From Pseudomonadota bacterium (GTDB lineage Bacteria; Pseudomonadota; Gammaproteobacteria; Burkholderiales; Burkholderiaceae_C), in NCBI GenBank assembly GCA_963204815.1, contig CAUJHQ010000003.1:1-54708 (forward strand): DNA of 54,708 nucleotides. Reading direction: 5' to 3'. Below, in pieces: positions 16,710-25,576 of the stretch (position 1 is its first letter; every line of letters starts with the position of its first letter). Made by a program: the position numbers and the translations under genes. The notes beneath the pieces were generated by a model. It was not told the DNA's origin. It did not search any database and saw nothing but the letters and a program-made list of their open reading frames with translations.

Positions 16710-17570
16710 TCAGGCGGTCACCGGGTTGCGCAGCAGGCCGACGCCTTCGATCTCGATCTCGATCGTGTCGCCCGCCTGCATCCACACCGGCGGCGTGCGC
16801 GCGTAGCCCACGCCGGCGGGCGTGCCCATGACGATCACGTCGCCCGTCTCCAGCGTCATCGCCTCGCTCAGCAGCGCGATGGTGCGCGCGACGCCGAACA
16901 CCATGTCGGACGTGCTCGCGCTCTGCATCACGCGGCCGTTGAGACGGCTTTCGATGTGCAGGCCGGTGCAGCCGGGAGGCAACTCGTCAGCCGTCACCAG
17001 GCAGGGCCCGAAGCCGCCAGTGGCGTCGAAGTTCTTGCCGATCGTCCACTGCGTGGTCTTGCGCTGGTAGTCGCGTAGCGTGGCGTCGTTGAAGCAGGCG
17101 TAGCCGAACACGTGGTCCAGCGCCTGCGCCTCGCTGACGTGGCGCGCCGGCCGGCCGATGACGAGCGCGAGTTCGGCCTCGAAGTCGAGCTTGCTCGACA
17201 CCGCCGGCACGCGCAGCGGCGCGCCGTGCGCCAGCAGCGACGTGGCGCAGCGCAGGAACAGCGCCGGGTACTCGGCCACGGTGTTGCCGCCTTCCTTCGC
17301 GTGGTCGTGGTAGTTCACGCCCAGGCAGACGATCTTGCGCGGCGACGGCATCACCGGCAGCAGCGCCAGGCCGTCCAGCGGCACGGCGGGCTCGCCGGCA
17401 GCGCGTGCCGCCAGCGTGGCGGCGAGGCCGGGCGTGGCGACGCAGGCCTCGACCACGCCCTGCAGCGTGGCCGGCACGCCCGCGCCCAGGCGCGTGGCCG
17501 GCACCACGCCACGCTCGGTGGCGATGCCCCAGGTGGCGCCCTGCGGGGCGGTGTGGCTGACGAATCTCAT
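16710..17570 (-). CDS. Fumarylacetoacetate hydrolase family protein
   Basis: The 286-residue protein has an N-terminal variable domain and a FAH catalytic domain (about 75-286). Metal ligands are visible as E131-x-E133 (LDFEAELALVIG) and D162 (ACFNDATLRDYQ). The GKNFDATGGFGPCLV stretch and the late block VIVMGTPAGVGYARTPP also fit. Family members hydrolyse C-C bonds in acylpyruvates or 2-hydroxy-diene acids, or act as oxaloacetate decarboxylases; substrate cannot be read from sequence. It is followed on the same strand, upstream in transcription order, by a Bug-family binding protein gene 28 nt away, which suggests use of an imported organic acid. Confidence 0.9.
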   Translation of the reverse strand: MRFVSHTAPQGATWGIATERGVVPATRLGAGVPATLQGVVEACVATPGLAATLAARAAGEPAVPLDGLALLPVMPSPRKIVCLGVNYHDHAKEGGNTVAEYPALFLRCATSLLAHGAPLRVPAVSSKLDFEAELALVIGRPARHVSEAQALDHVFGYACFNDATLRDYQRKTTQWTIGKNFDATGGFGPCLVTADELPPGCTGLHIESRLNGRVMQSASTSDMVFGVARTIALLSEAMTLETGDVIVMGTPAGVGYARTPPVWMQAGDTIEIEIEGVGLLRNPVTA

Positions 17571-17598
17571 CGGTCCTTCCTTTCGGGGCGCCGGCCGC

Positions 17599-18564
17599 TC
17601 AATCGACCTTGACGCCGATGTCCTTCACGAGCTTGCCCCACTTGGCGACCTCGCTCTCGACGTAGCTGCGCATCGCCGGGCGGTCCAGGCGCTGCGCTTC
17701 CAGCGACAGCGCCTCGAAGCGCTCCAGCACCGGCCGTGCGGCGAGCGCCTTGTTGACCTCGGCGTTCAGGCGGTCCAGCACCTCGGCCGGCACCCGGGCC
17801 GGCGCGAAGAGCGCGAACCAGGTGTTGGCCTCGAAGCCCGGGTAGCCGAGTTCGGCCACGGTGGGCACGTCGGGCAACGCCGGGCTGCGCTTGCCCGACA
17901 TCACCGCGATCGGCCGCACCTTGCCGCTCTTCGCGAAAGGCACCGCCGGCGGCATCGAGGTGCTGGCGATCGGCACCTGCCCGCTCACCACCGCGTTGGT
18001 GGCCGCCGCCGGCTGGAACGGCACGTGCGTGATGTCGACCTTGGCCAGCGCGCGGAACAGCCACTCGGCGCCCAGGTGGGTGGTGGTGCCGTTGCCCGAC
18101 GAGGCGTAGGACAGCTTGCCGGCGCGCGCCAGCGCCAGCAGTTCCGCGAGGTTCGCCGCCTTCACGTCGGGGTGCACGTAGACCAGGTTCGGCGTCACGG
18201 CGGCCATCGCCACCGGCGCCAGGTCGCGCAGCGTGTCGTAGCCGGCGTTCGCGAACAGCGACGGGTTCACCGCCACCGCCACGCTGTGGATCAGCAGCGT
18301 GTGGCCGTCGGCCGGCGCGTTCATCACCTGCTGCGTCGCGATGTTGCCGCCGGCGCCGGGCTTGTTCTCGACGACGACGGTCTGCCCGAGCGAGGCCGAC
18401 ATCTGCTCGGCCAGCAGGCGGGCGACGATGTCGGTGGAACTGCCGGGCGCGAAGGCGACGACGAGCTTCACGGGCTTGTCGGGGTAGGCCGCCGGGCTGG
18501 CGGTGGCCGCGATCAGCATCGTCGCGGCAAACAGCGAGCGCAGGAAGAGCAGGCTTCGTGGCAT
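17599..18564 (-). CDS. Bug-family (TctC-like) periplasmic solute-binding protein
   Basis: Bug proteins are periplasmic receptors, hugely expanded in Burkholderiales, for carboxylates taken up by tripartite tricarboxylate or other transporters. The protein (321 aa) has a signal peptide (basic start, then LFAATMLIAATASPAA) and the family opening YPDKPVKLVVAFAPGSSTDI. The PGAGGNIATQQVM motif binds the ligand carboxylate through two waters in known structures. No tctA/tctB membrane genes are adjacent, as is normal for most Bug paralogues. Its partner in metabolism is probably the FAH-family gene just downstream. Confidence 0.93.
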   Translation of the reverse strand: MPRSLLFLRSLFAATMLIAATASPAAYPDKPVKLVVAFAPGSSTDIVARLLAEQMSASLGQTVVVENKPGAGGNIATQQVMNAPADGHTLLIHSVAVAVNPSLFANAGYDTLRDLAPVAMAAVTPNLVYVHPDVKAANLAELLALARAGKLSYASSGNGTTTHLGAEWLFRALAKVDITHVPFQPAAATNAVVSGQVPIASTSMPPAVPFAKSGKVRPIAVMSGKRSPALPDVPTVAELGYPGFEANTWFALFAPARVPAEVLDRLNAEVNKALAARPVLERFEALSLEAQRLDRPAMRSYVESEVAKWGKLVKDIGVKVD

Positions 18565-18621
18565 GGCGGCCCCGGAAAGTCGACGGAGCGGCCAGCCTAA
18601 TCGACAAGCCCGGACCCGGCA

Positions 18622-18638
18622 CCGGCCGGCGCGGCCGG
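18622..18638 (-). terminator. Hairpin after folE2
   Basis: CCGGCCG (18622-18628), loop GCG, and CGGCCGG (18632-18638) form a perfect 7-bp stem 18 nt past the folE2 stop. It is nested in a wider repeat, GGAAAGTC (18574-18581) with GACTTTCC (18638-18645). There is no real T tract, so termination is only probable. Confidence 0.4.
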
Positions 18639-18655
18639 ACTTTCCCGGAGCGGGA

Positions 18656-19456
18656 TTACGCGCGCTCGATGCGGGCGTAGGCCGAGTGGTTGTGAATGGA
18701 CTCGAAGTTCTCGACGTCCACGCTGTAGCGCCCGATGCGCTTGTCGGCGTTGACGCGCAGGGCCACGTCGCGCACCAGGTCCTCGACGAACTTCGGGTTC
18801 TCGTAGGCGCGCTCGGTGACCCACTTCTCGTCGCTGCGCTTCAACATCGGCCACAGTTCGCTGGACGCCGAGTCTTCGGCGAAGCGCACCAGTTCGTGCC
18901 ACTCGATGGGCTGCAGCAGCTCGACGCGGATCGTGACCAGCGAACGCTGGTTGTGCGCGCCGTAGTCGGAGATCTCCTTGCTGCAAGGGCACAGGCTCTT
19001 CACCGGCACGCCGACCTCGGCCCAGATGCCCGTCACCCCGCCGCGCGTCTCGCTGATCCAGCGGCCCTGGTAGTCCAGCAGGCTGGGCATGCCCGACACC
19101 GGCGCGCGCTTGCGCAGGAAGAACGAGAACGCGGCCTCGATGCGGCCCTCGGTGGCGCCGAGCTTGCCCAGCATCGCCAGGTGGCGCTCGCGCAGCACGG
19201 CGGCGTCGAGCGGCTGGTCGGTCGTCGCGCCATGCTCCAGCCAGGCGACGAAGCGGCTCATGTGCGTGCCCTTCTTCTCGGCCGGCAACGCGACGTCCAG
19301 CGACCACAGCGCGGCCGTCGTCTGCACCGCGCCGGCCACCCACAGCTGCAGCGGGTAGCGCACGTCCTTCACGCCGACGCGCTGGATCGCCAGGTGGCGT
19401 TCGTCGCGCGCGCTCTGCGTGTCGGGGATGTGGAGGGCGTCGGTGAGGTTCGTCAT
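18656..19456 (-). CDS. folE2: GTP cyclohydrolase I type IB (FolE2)
   Basis: FolE2 converts GTP to 7,8-dihydroneopterin triphosphate, the first step of folate (and pterin) synthesis, and can use metals other than zinc. The 266-residue protein carries the family motifs KGTHMSRF (62-69) and [19 protein letters not shown], with C156/C158, and an [20 protein letters not shown] block. The ATG at 19456 gives normal length. It lies downstream of dxs on the same strand with an 89-nt gap, so it may be an extension of that operon or have its own promoter. Confidence 0.95.
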   Translation of the reverse strand: MTNLTDALHIPDTQSARDERHLAIQRVGVKDVRYPLQLWVAGAVQTTAALWSLDVALPAEKKGTHMSRFVAWLEHGATTDQPLDAAVLRERHLAMLGKLGATEGRIEAAFSFFLRKRAPVSGMPSLLDYQGRWISETRGGVTGIWAEVGVPVKSLCPCSKEISDYGAHNQRSLVTIRVELLQPIEWHELVRFAEDSASSELWPMLKRSDEKWVTERAYENPKFVEDLVRDVALRVNADKRIGRYSVDVENFESIHNHSAYARIERA

Positions 19457-19545
19457 GGCAGGCCGGAGGATGACACCAAAGCCCGACCTCGAGGGTCAGG
19501 CGGGTGATACGCAGCGTTCGATCGCGCTGAAGGGGGCGCCGCAGG

Positions 19546-21435
19546 CTAGGCGACGGCCAGCGACGGCCGGCCGGCGCCGAAACGCTGGCGGATGGACTGC
19601 TCGATGCCGGCCGCGTCCAGCCCGTTCAGCGCCAGCAGCTTGGCGGGGTCGCCGTGCTCGATGAAGACGTCGGGCAGGCCGAGGTGCAGGACCGGCATCA
19701 CGATGCCGGCAGCGGCCAGGCATTCGCCGACCGCGCTGCCGGCGCCACCCATGATGCAGCCTTCCTCGACGGTGACGAAGGCCTCGTGCGTGCGCGCCAG
19801 CTCGTGGACCAGCGCCTCGTCGAGCGGCTTGGCGAAGCGCATGTCGACGACGGTGGCGTCGAAGGCCTCCGCCGCCTTCAGCGCCGGGTGCAGCACGGTG
19901 CCGAAGGCGAGCACGGCGATGCGCTTGCCGGTCTTGCGCACCACGCCCTTGCCCCACGGCCATTCGGTGAGCGTGGTCTCGAGCGCGACGCCGGTGCCGG
20001 CACCGCGCGGGTAGCGCACCGCCACCGGGTGGCTCTGGCGGAACGCGGTGGTCAGCGCCTGGCGGCATTCGTTCTCGTCGCTCGGCGTCAGCATGCTGCA
20101 GTTGGGCAGGCAGCGCACGTAGGCGATGTCGTAGGCGCCGGCGTGGGTGGCGCCATCGGCGCCCACGAGGCCGGCGCGGTCGAGCGCGAACACCACCGGC
20201 AGGTTCTGCAGCGCCACGTCGTGGATCAGCTGGTCGTAGGCGCGCTGCAGGAAGGTGGAATAGATCGCCACCACCGGCTTCAGCCCTTCGCAGGCGAGGC
20301 CGGCGGCGAAGGTCACGGCATGCTGCTCGGCGATGCCGACGTCGAAGTAGCGCTTCGGGAAGCGCTTGTGGAACTCGACCATGCCCGAGCCTTCGCGCAT
20401 CGCGGGCGTGATGCCGACCAGGCGTTCGTCGGCCTCGGCCATGTCGCACAGCCACTGCCCGAACACCTGCGTGAAGGTGGGCTTGCTCGGCGCCGTGGCC
20501 TTCGGGAAGCCTTCGGCCGGGTTGAACTTGCCGCTCGCGGCGTGGTACTTCACCGGGTCGGCCTCGGCCAGCTTGTAGCCGTAGCCCTTCTTGGTAACGA
20601 CGTGCAGGAACTGCGGGCCGCGCTTCGCGCGCAGGTTCTCCAGCGTGGGGATCAGCGCGTCGAGGTCGTGGCCGTCGATCGGGCCGACGTAGTTGAAGCC
20701 GAACTCCTCGAAGATGGTGCCCGGCACGACCATGCCCTTGGCGTGCTCCTCGAAGCGGCGCGCCAGCTCGAACAGCGGCGGCGCCGCCTTCAGCACGCCC
20801 TTCACGCCTTCGCGCGCGGCGGCGTAGAAGTTGCCGCTCATCAGGCGCGCGAGGTACTTGTTCAGCGCCCCCACCGGCGGGCTGATCGACATGTCGTTGT
20901 CGTTCAGCACCACCAGCAGGTCGGCGTTGTTGCCGGCGTGGCTGACGCCGGCGTTGTTGAGCGCCTCGAAGGCCATGCCGGCGGTCATCGCGCCGTCGCC
21001 GATGACGGCCACCGCGTGGCGGTCCTCGCCCTTCAGCTTGGCGGCCAGCGCCATGCCGAGCGCGGCGCTGATGCTGGTGCTGCTGTGCCCGGTGCCGAAG
21101 GTGTCGTACTCGCTCTCGTCGCGGCGCGGGAAACCGCTGATGCCGCCCAGCTGGCGCAGCGAGCCCATGCGGTCGCGGCGGCCGGTCAGCACCTTGTGCG
21201 GGTAGGTCTGGTGGCCGACGTCCCAGACGATGCGGTCGTAGGGCGTGTTGAACACGTAGTGCAGCGCCACCGTGAGCTCGACCGTGCCCAGGTTGCTGCC
21301 GAGGTGGCCGCCGGTCTGGCTGACGGTGTTCAGCACGAAGTCGCGCAGTTCCTTGGCCAGCGGGTGCAGGTCGGCGCGCGGCAGGCGGCGCAGGTCGGCG
21401 GGCGATTCGATCTGGTTCAACAACTTCTGCGTCAT
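19546..21435 (-). CDS. dxs: 1-deoxy-D-xylulose-5-phosphate synthase
   Basis: Dxs condenses pyruvate and glyceraldehyde-3-phosphate to DXP, the entry step of the MEP isoprenoid pathway; it uses thiamine diphosphate. The protein is 629 aa from ATG 21435. Visible motifs are [20 protein letters not shown] (residues 43-62), the ThDP site [18 protein letters not shown] continuing to LNDNDMSIS, the transketolase-like [13 protein letters not shown] with the catalytic Glu, and [19 protein letters not shown] longer frame upstream runs into ispA and is not used. The ispA stop is 1 nt before this gene, so the two successive pathway genes are coupled. Confidence 0.98.
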   Translation of the reverse strand: MTQKLLNQIESPADLRRLPRADLHPLAKELRDFVLNTVSQTGGHLGSNLGTVELTVALHYVFNTPYDRIVWDVGHQTYPHKVLTGRRDRMGSLRQLGGISGFPRRDESEYDTFGTGHSSTSISAALGMALAAKLKGEDRHAVAVIGDGAMTAGMAFEALNNAGVSHAGNNADLLVVLNDNDMSISPPVGALNKYLARLMSGNFYAAAREGVKGVLKAAPPLFELARRFEEHAKGMVVPGTIFEEFGFNYVGPIDGHDLDALIPTLENLRAKRGPQFLHVVTKKGYGYKLAEADPVKYHAASGKFNPAEGFPKATAPSKPTFTQVFGQWLCDMAEADERLVGITPAMREGSGMVEFHKRFPKRYFDVGIAEQHAVTFAAGLACEGLKPVVAIYSTFLQRAYDQLIHDVALQNLPVVFALDRAGLVGADGATHAGAYDIAYVRCLPNCSMLTPSDENECRQALTTAFRQSHPVAVRYPRGAGTGVALETTLTEWPWGKGVVRKTGKRIAVLAFGTVLHPALKAAEAFDATVVDMRFAKPLDEALVHELARTHEAFVTVEEGCIMGGAGSAVGECLAAAGIVMPVLHLGLPDVFIEHGDPAKLLALNGLDAAGIEQSIRQRFGAGRPSLAVA

Positions 21436-21436
21436 G

Positions 21437-22318
21437 TCAGCTTTCCCGCTCGACCACCTTGTCGGCCAGCGCGCCGAGGCCACCGGTGTCCGCCAGCCCG
21501 CTGCGCGCGAGCGCGGCGTGGGCCTGGCGGCGAAGATCCTCGGCATGCCGGCGCGCGGCGTCCAGGCCGAGCACCGACACGAAGGTCGGCTTGTTGGCGT
21601 CGATGTCCTTGCCCGCCGTCTTGCCCAGCGTGGCCGAGGCCTGCGTCACGTCGAGGATGTCGTCGACGACCTGGAAGGCCAGGCCGAGCGCCGAGCCGTA
21701 GTCGGTCAGCGCGCGCCATACGTTCGCGTCGGGCTGGCCGCAGGCCGCGCCCATCAGCACGCTCGCCTGCAGCAGCGCGCCGGTCTTGCGGCGGTGCATG
21801 TCGCGCAGCGTCGCCTCGTCGAGCGAACGGCCGGTGGCCGCGAGGTCGATGGCCTGGCCGCCCGCCATGCCGGCGTGGCCGGCCGAACGCGCCAGCAGCG
21901 CCACCAGGCGTGCCTGCAGCGCGGGGGCGATGCCGGTGTCGGGCGTCAGCACCTCGAAGGCCAGCGCCTGCATCGCGTCGCCCGCGAGCATGGCCTGCGC
22001 CTCGCCGAACTTCACGTGCACCGTGGGCTTGCCACGGCGCAGCACGTCGTTGTCCATGCAGGGCATGTCGTCGTGCACCAGCGAATAGGCGTGGATCAGC
22101 TCCACCGCCACCGCCGCGCGCAGCGCGGCCTCGCGCTCGCCGGCCAGCGCCGTGCAGGCCGCCAGCACGAGCAGCGGGCGCAGGCGCTTGCCGCCGTCGA
22201 GCACGCCGTAGCGCATGGCCTCGCCGAGGCCGGCCGGCGCGTCGGCCGGCACCCAGGCTTCGAGCGCGGCCTCGACGGCGTCGAGCTCGTGGCGCGACCA
22301 GCTGTCGAAGTCCCTCAC
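21437..22318 (-). CDS. ispA: Polyprenyl (farnesyl/geranylgeranyl-type) diphosphate synthase
   Basis: IspA builds geranyl and farnesyl diphosphate from IPP and DMAPP. The protein (293 aa) shows the first aspartate-rich motif in [16 protein letters not shown], the [10 protein letters not shown] segment, and the second aspartate-rich motif in VVDDILDV. I chose the GTG at 22318 because it overlaps the xseB stop as GTGA; a GTG four codons upstream is the alternative. It sits between xseB and dxs, a very common order in proteobacteria. The product-length class (C15 versus C20) cannot be fixed from sequence alone, although ispA is usual in this context. Confidence 0.95.
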   Translation of the reverse strand: MRDFDSWSRHELDAVEAALEAWVPADAPAGLGEAMRYGVLDGGKRLRPLLVLAACTALAGEREAALRAAVAVELIHAYSLVHDDMPCMDNDVLRRGKPTVHVKFGEAQAMLAGDAMQALAFEVLTPDTGIAPALQARLVALLARSAGHAGMAGGQAIDLAATGRSLDEATLRDMHRRKTGALLQASVLMGAACGQPDANVWRALTDYGSALGLAFQVVDDILDVTQASATLGKTAGKDIDANKPTFVSVLGLDAARRHAEDLRRQAHAALARSGLADTGGLGALADKVVERES

Positions 22319-22545
22319 GGTGCCGCCCACGTCTTCAGCTGGCCGTCCTCGAGCAGCTTGACCTGCTCTTCGACGGCCTGCAGGCGGCCACGGCAGAACG
22401 CCAGCAGTTCCGCGCCCCGGCGGTAGCCGTCCAGCAGCTGGTCCAGCGGCAACTGGCCGCCTTCCATCTGCTGCACGAGCCGGTCCAGCTCGGCCAGGGC
22501 CTGCTCGTAGCTGGCGGGTTCTTTCGGTGCGGGGCTGCGTGCCAT
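22315..22545 (-). CDS. xseB: Exodeoxyribonuclease VII small subunit
   Basis: XseB partners XseA (not in the window) in exonuclease VII, which degrades single-stranded DNA. At 76 residues it matches the family. The core [40 protein letters not shown] and [12 protein letters not shown] are all diagnostic. The ATG at 22545 lies 24 nt after a TAGAAT box on the minus strand. It is the first gene of the xseB-ispA-dxs run, and its stop overlaps the ispA start. Confidence 0.96.
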   Translation of the reverse strand: MARSPAPKEPASYEQALAELDRLVQQMEGGQLPLDQLLDGYRRGAELLAFCRGRLQAVEEQVKLLEDGQLKTWAAP

Positions 22546-22569
22546 TTCAAAAGATGGAAACGATGGGCG

Positions 22570-22575
22570 ATTCTA
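22570..22575 (-). promoter_or_regulatory. -10 box for the xseB-ispA-dxs operon
   Basis: Read on the minus strand this is TAGAAT, 24 nt before the xseB ATG. No clear -35 is seen at 16-18 nt, so it is a moderate call. Confidence 0.4.
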
Positions 22576-22614
22576 GACACAGCGCCCTGGGCAAAGGTCT
22601 CTGGCGCACCACGC

Positions 22615-22642
22615 TGGACGGCCCGGAGGGGGTGGGTAGAAT
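22615..22642 (+). promoter_or_regulatory. Sigma-70-like promoter of the Rieske gene
   Basis: TAGAAT (22637-22642) is preceded at 16 nt by TGGACG (22615-22620), a 4-of-6 match to the -35 consensus. Transcription from it would start just before the first of three leader hairpins. Confidence 0.5.
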
Positions 22643-22650
22643 CCCGCCCT

Positions 22651-22766
22651 CGCGGTCGCACCCCCCCGGGTACGACCGCGATTTTCCAAGCAAGAAAGAA
22701 AACCCGCCCGCGGGGCCACCGGGCGGGGGTTGGCACATCCTCGTCGATGGAGGATCCACTCGGATC
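22651..22766 (+). promoter_or_regulatory. Structured leader with three hairpins, the third masking the ribosome site
   Basis: Hairpin 1 is CGCGGTCG (22651-22658) with CGACCGCG (22673-22680), followed by ATTTTCC. Hairpin 2 is CCCGCCCG (22703-22710) with CGGGCGGG (22720-22727). Hairpin 3 is ATCCTC (22737-22742) with GAGGAT (22750-22755) and covers the only good Shine-Dalgarno, GGAGG at 22749-22753. The layout suggests control of the downstream gene at the RNA level. I do not recognise it as a known riboswitch class. Confidence 0.5.
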
Positions 22767-23885
22767 ATGTCTGACCTGAGCATCAGTCTCGAAGCTCTTG
22801 AGCGAAGCAGCTCTCAACTCCCGGTTTCCAGCTACTTCGACGAGGTCTTGTTCCGCAGGGAACTCGAACTCATCTTCCAGCACGCTCCGCGCTACGTGGG
22901 GCACGAGTTGACCGTGCCGCACGTGGGCGACTTCCATGCGCTCGCCCACGAGGGCGAGGGCCGCGCCTTGGTGCGCACGGAGGCCGGCGTCGAGCTCATC
23001 TCCAACGTCTGCCGCCATCGCCAGGCCGTGATGCTGAAGGGCCGCGGCCACACGAGCCAGAACGTGGTGTGCCCGCTGCACCGCTGGACCTACGACCTGC
23101 ACGGCCAGCTCGTCGGCGCGCCCCACTTCGCCGAGGACCCCTGCCTGAACCTGCGCAACTACCCGGTGCAGACCTGGAACGGCCTCGTCTTCGAGCAGAA
23201 CGGGCGCAATGTGCTGGCCGACCTGGCGAAGCTGGGCCCGGCGCCCGAACTCGACTTCAGCGGCTACCAGTTCGACCGCGCCGTGCTGCACGAGTGCAAC
23301 TACAACTGGAAGACCTTCATCGAGGTCTATCTGGAGGACTATCACGTCGGCCCCTTCCACCCCGGGTTGGGATCGTTCGTGACCTGTGCCGACCTGCGCT
23401 GGGAGTTCGACCGCCACCACTCGGTGCAGACGGTGGGCGTGTCGGGCGCCTTCGACCGCCCGGGCTCGAAGGTCTACCAGCGCTGGCACGACGCCGTGCG
23501 CGCGTTCCGCGGCGGCGAGCCGCCGGCGCAGGGCGCGATCTGGCTCACCTACTACCCGACCGTGATGGTCGAGTGGTACCCGCACGTGCTGGTGGTGTCG
23601 ACGCTGTTCCCCAAGGGGCCGCAGAAGACGCTCAACCTGGTGGAGTACTTCTACCCGGAGGAGATCGTCGCCTTCGAGCGCGAGTTCGTCGAAGCGCAGC
23701 AGGCCGCCTACATGGAGACCTGCATCGAGGACGACGAGATCGCCGAGCGCATGGACGCCGGCCGCCGCGCGCTGATGGAGCGTGGCGACAACGAGGTCGG
23801 CCCGTACCAGAGCCCGATGGAAGACGGCATGCAGCACTTCCACGAGTGGTACCGGCGCGAGATGGGCATCGACGCCGGCGCCTGA
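22767..23885 (+). CDS. Rieske non-heme iron oxygenase, alpha subunit
   Basis: The 372-residue protein is a ring-hydroxylating-oxygenase-type alpha subunit. The [2Fe-2S] Rieske motif is C82-x-H84-x17-C102-x2-H105 (in VCRHR and CPLHR). The mononuclear iron site follows as H193 and H198 in EDYHVGPFH. The residue 3 positions before H193, which bridges the two metal centres in naphthalene dioxygenase as Asp, is E190 here; a Glu at that place is known from carnitine monooxygenase CntA. No ferredoxin, reductase or beta subunit is encoded nearby, so electron partners lie elsewhere. Substrate is unknown. The ATG at 22767 follows a GGAGG masked by a hairpin; the long upstream in-frame extension lies in the leader. 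Confidence 0.92.
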   Translation: MSDLSISLEALERSSSQLPVSSYFDEVLFRRELELIFQHAPRYVGHELTVPHVGDFHALAHEGEGRALVRTEAGVELISNVCRHRQAVMLKGRGHTSQNVVCPLHRWTYDLHGQLVGAPHFAEDPCLNLRNYPVQTWNGLVFEQNGRNVLADLAKLGPAPELDFSGYQFDRAVLHECNYNWKTFIEVYLEDYHVGPFHPGLGSFVTCADLRWEFDRHHSVQTVGVSGAFDRPGSKVYQRWHDAVRAFRGGEPPAQGAIWLTYYPTVMVEWYPHVLVVSTLFPKGPQKTLNLVEYFYPEEIVAFEREFVEAQQAAYMETCIEDDEIAERMDAGRRALMERGDNEVGPYQSPMEDGMQHFHEWYRREMGIDAGA

Positions 23886-23910
23886 GCCCGGCCGCGCCAC
23901 GGCAGCGGGC

Positions 23911-23916
23911 GAGAAT
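23911..23916 (+). promoter_or_regulatory. -10-like box 6 nt before the permease start
   Basis: GAGAAT, 6 nt, then ATG. A start of transcription at the usual 6-8 nt after the hexamer would coincide with the ATG. It is one of eight such arrangements in the window. Confidence 0.4.
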
Positions 23917-23922
23917 CGCCCG

Positions 23923-24807
23923 ATGCCCGCTTCGCTGCTGATCGCCGGCGCATCGCTGCTGTTCGCGGTGATGGGCCTGTGCGTCAAGCTCGCCTCGGCC
24001 GAGTACTCGGCCGGCGAGATCGTCTTCTACCGCTCGCTCGTCGGCCTGGTGCTGATCGGCGCGCTGCTGCGCGCACGCGGCGTCGGCGTTCGCACGCCCG
24101 TGCCGGCGATGCACTTCTGGCGCTGCCTGTGCGGCGTCGGCGCGCTGTGCCTGTGGTTCTTCGCGATCGGCGGCCTGCCGCTGGCCACCGCGATGACGAT
24201 GAACTACATGAGCTCGGTCTGGATGGCGCTGTTCCTGCTGGGCGGCGCCGTGCTGATGGGCAGCGCGCGCGTCGACGGCCGCCTGGTGGCCGCGGTGCTG
24301 GCCGGCTTCTGCGGCGTCGCGCTGATCCTGCGCCCCACCGCCGACCCGCAGCAGCTCTGGCACGGCCTGGCCGGCCTCGGCTCGGGCATGCTGTCGGCGC
24401 TGGCCTACCTGCAGGTCACGGCGCTCGGCCGCGCCGGCGAGCCGGAGACGCGCGTGGTCTTCTACTTCTCGCTCGGTGGCGTGCTCGCCGGCGGTGCCAT
24501 CGTGCTGGCGACCGGCGGCTTCGGCGGCCACAGCGCGAAAGGGCTGGGCCTGCTGCTGGCCATCGGCACCTGCGCTGCCGCTGCGCAGCTGATGATGACG
24601 CGCGCCTACGCCATCGGCAGCGCGCTCGCCAACGCGACGCTGCAGTACCTGGGCATCGTCTTCGCGGTGCTGTTCGGCGTCTTCATCTTCGGCGACCCGC
24701 TGAGCCTGCCCACGCTGGGCGGCATCGCGCTCATCGTCGGCGCCGGCATCACGGCCACGCTGATCGGCGCGCGCGCCAAGGTGCCCGCGTCGCGCGTGGA
24801 GTCTTAA
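23923..24807 (+). CDS. EamA/DMT-superfamily permease
   Basis: The protein (294 aa) has about ten hydrophobic helices arranged as two EamA repeats (roughly 1-140 and 150-285). The first repeat opens LLIAGASLLFAVMGLCVKLA, with the conserved small-residue pattern followed by VFYRSLVGLVLI. The second ends with GIVFAVLFGVFIFGD and PTLGGIALIVGAGI, both typical. Members export or exchange small metabolites such as amino acids and nucleotide precursors; the substrate cannot be told. No ribosome site is visible before ATG 23923, but a -10-like box is only 6 nt away. The last 3 nt overlap the convergent next gene. Confidence 0.9.
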   Translation: MPASLLIAGASLLFAVMGLCVKLASAEYSAGEIVFYRSLVGLVLIGALLRARGVGVRTPVPAMHFWRCLCGVGALCLWFFAIGGLPLATAMTMNYMSSVWMALFLLGGAVLMGSARVDGRLVAAVLAGFCGVALILRPTADPQQLWHGLAGLGSGMLSALAYLQVTALGRAGEPETRVVFYFSLGGVLAGGAIVLATGGFGGHSAKGLGLLLAIGTCAAAAQLMMTRAYAIGSALANATLQYLGIVFAVLFGVFIFGDPLSLPTLGGIALIVGAGITATLIGARAKVPASRVES

Positions 24808-25541
24808 GCGGCCGGCGGCGCCACCGAAGCGCCGTGCTGGCGGTGGCGCTCCAGCGCATCGGCGACGAAGCCGCTCGCCTTCACGTCCTCGACGAACGCC
24901 GCCAGCGCCGCCGCGGCATCGGCGCCGCGGTCCTTCGCGCAGCCCATCGCCTGCTGGATCACCATGAAGCGCCCGGGCAGCAGCCGCTGGCCGGGAAACC
25001 GCGCCATGTCCGCTTCCAGTTGCTGCCGCACGCCCGCCGCCACCTCGTGGCCGCCGGCAACGTAGGTTTCGAGCACGGCCTGCGAACTGGGCGCGCGCAC
25101 GATCGTCGCCGCCTTCAGCTCGCGCGTGAGAAAGAGGTCGTAGGCGCTGCCCTGGCCGACGACGACGCGCGTGCCGGCGCGGTCGACCTCGGCGTTGTCG
25201 CGCAGCGACGACGCTTCGGGCACGAGGTAGCAGCCCTCGATCAGCACGTACGGCGGCGTGAACGCGATGCCGGCGCCGCGCGCAGGGTCGATGGCGAAGA
25301 AGCCGATGTCGGCGCTGCCGTTCGTCACCGCCTCCACCGCGGCGGCGGCGGTCTTGACGACGACGAAGTCGGCCGCCGCGCCCAGCCGCGCCGCGAACTC
25401 GCGCGCGAGGTCCACCGACACGCCGACCGGCGCACCCGCCGCGTCGAGCGTGGCGAGGATCGGGTTGCCCAGGTTGATGGCCGCACGCAGGCGGCCGGCC
25501 GGCGTGAACGCCGAGGCCACGGTGGCAGGGATCGTTGGCAT
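24804..25541 (-). CDS. Solute-binding-protein family 3-like protein without a signal peptide
   Basis: The 245-residue protein has the fold signatures of amino-acid ABC transporter receptors: an opening LRAAINLGNP, then GVSVDLAREFAARLGA, ADIGFFAIDPARGAGIAFTP, and a ligand-region PYVLIEGCYLVP. Unlike normal receptors it has no hydrophobic export signal; it begins MPTIPATVASAFTPAGRL. It may be cytoplasmic, as many actinobacterial and betaproteobacterial paralogues without permeases seem to be. I prefer ATG 25541 over ATG 25550 because the latter overlaps the TAGCAT box that sits 7 nt before 25541. It converges on the permease gene and diverges from the sulfurtransferase gene. Confidence 0.82.
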   Translation of the reverse strand: MPTIPATVASAFTPAGRLRAAINLGNPILATLDAAGAPVGVSVDLAREFAARLGAAADFVVVKTAAAAVEAVTNGSADIGFFAIDPARGAGIAFTPPYVLIEGCYLVPEASSLRDNAEVDRAGTRVVVGQGSAYDLFLTRELKAATIVRAPSSQAVLETYVAGGHEVAAGVRQQLEADMARFPGQRLLPGRFMVIQQAMGCAKDRGADAAAALAAFVEDVKASGFVADALERHRQHGASVAPPAA

Positions 25542-25548
25542 GGCGCGC

Positions 25549-25570
25549 ATGCTACCCGCCGCGCTAGCAT
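25549..25570. promoter_or_regulatory. Back-to-back -10 boxes of two divergent genes
   Basis: On the minus strand TAGCAT (25549-25554) lies 7 nt before the ATG at 25541. On the plus strand TAGCAT (25565-25570) lies 6 nt before the ATG at 25577. The whole intergenic region is only 35 nt, with no room for a leader on either side. Confidence 0.5.
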
Positions 25571-25576
25571 GCCCGC

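Noticed and set aside
19654..22779. A 1041-codon open frame on the plus strand opposite dxs, ispA and xseB
   Set aside because: High GC removes stop codons from antisense frames; the minus-strand proteins are recognisable from end to end.
24804..24807. Convergent TTAA overlap of the permease and solute-binding-like genes as a regulatory feature
   Set aside because: Stop-codon sharing on opposite strands is a packing effect; no further signal is present.
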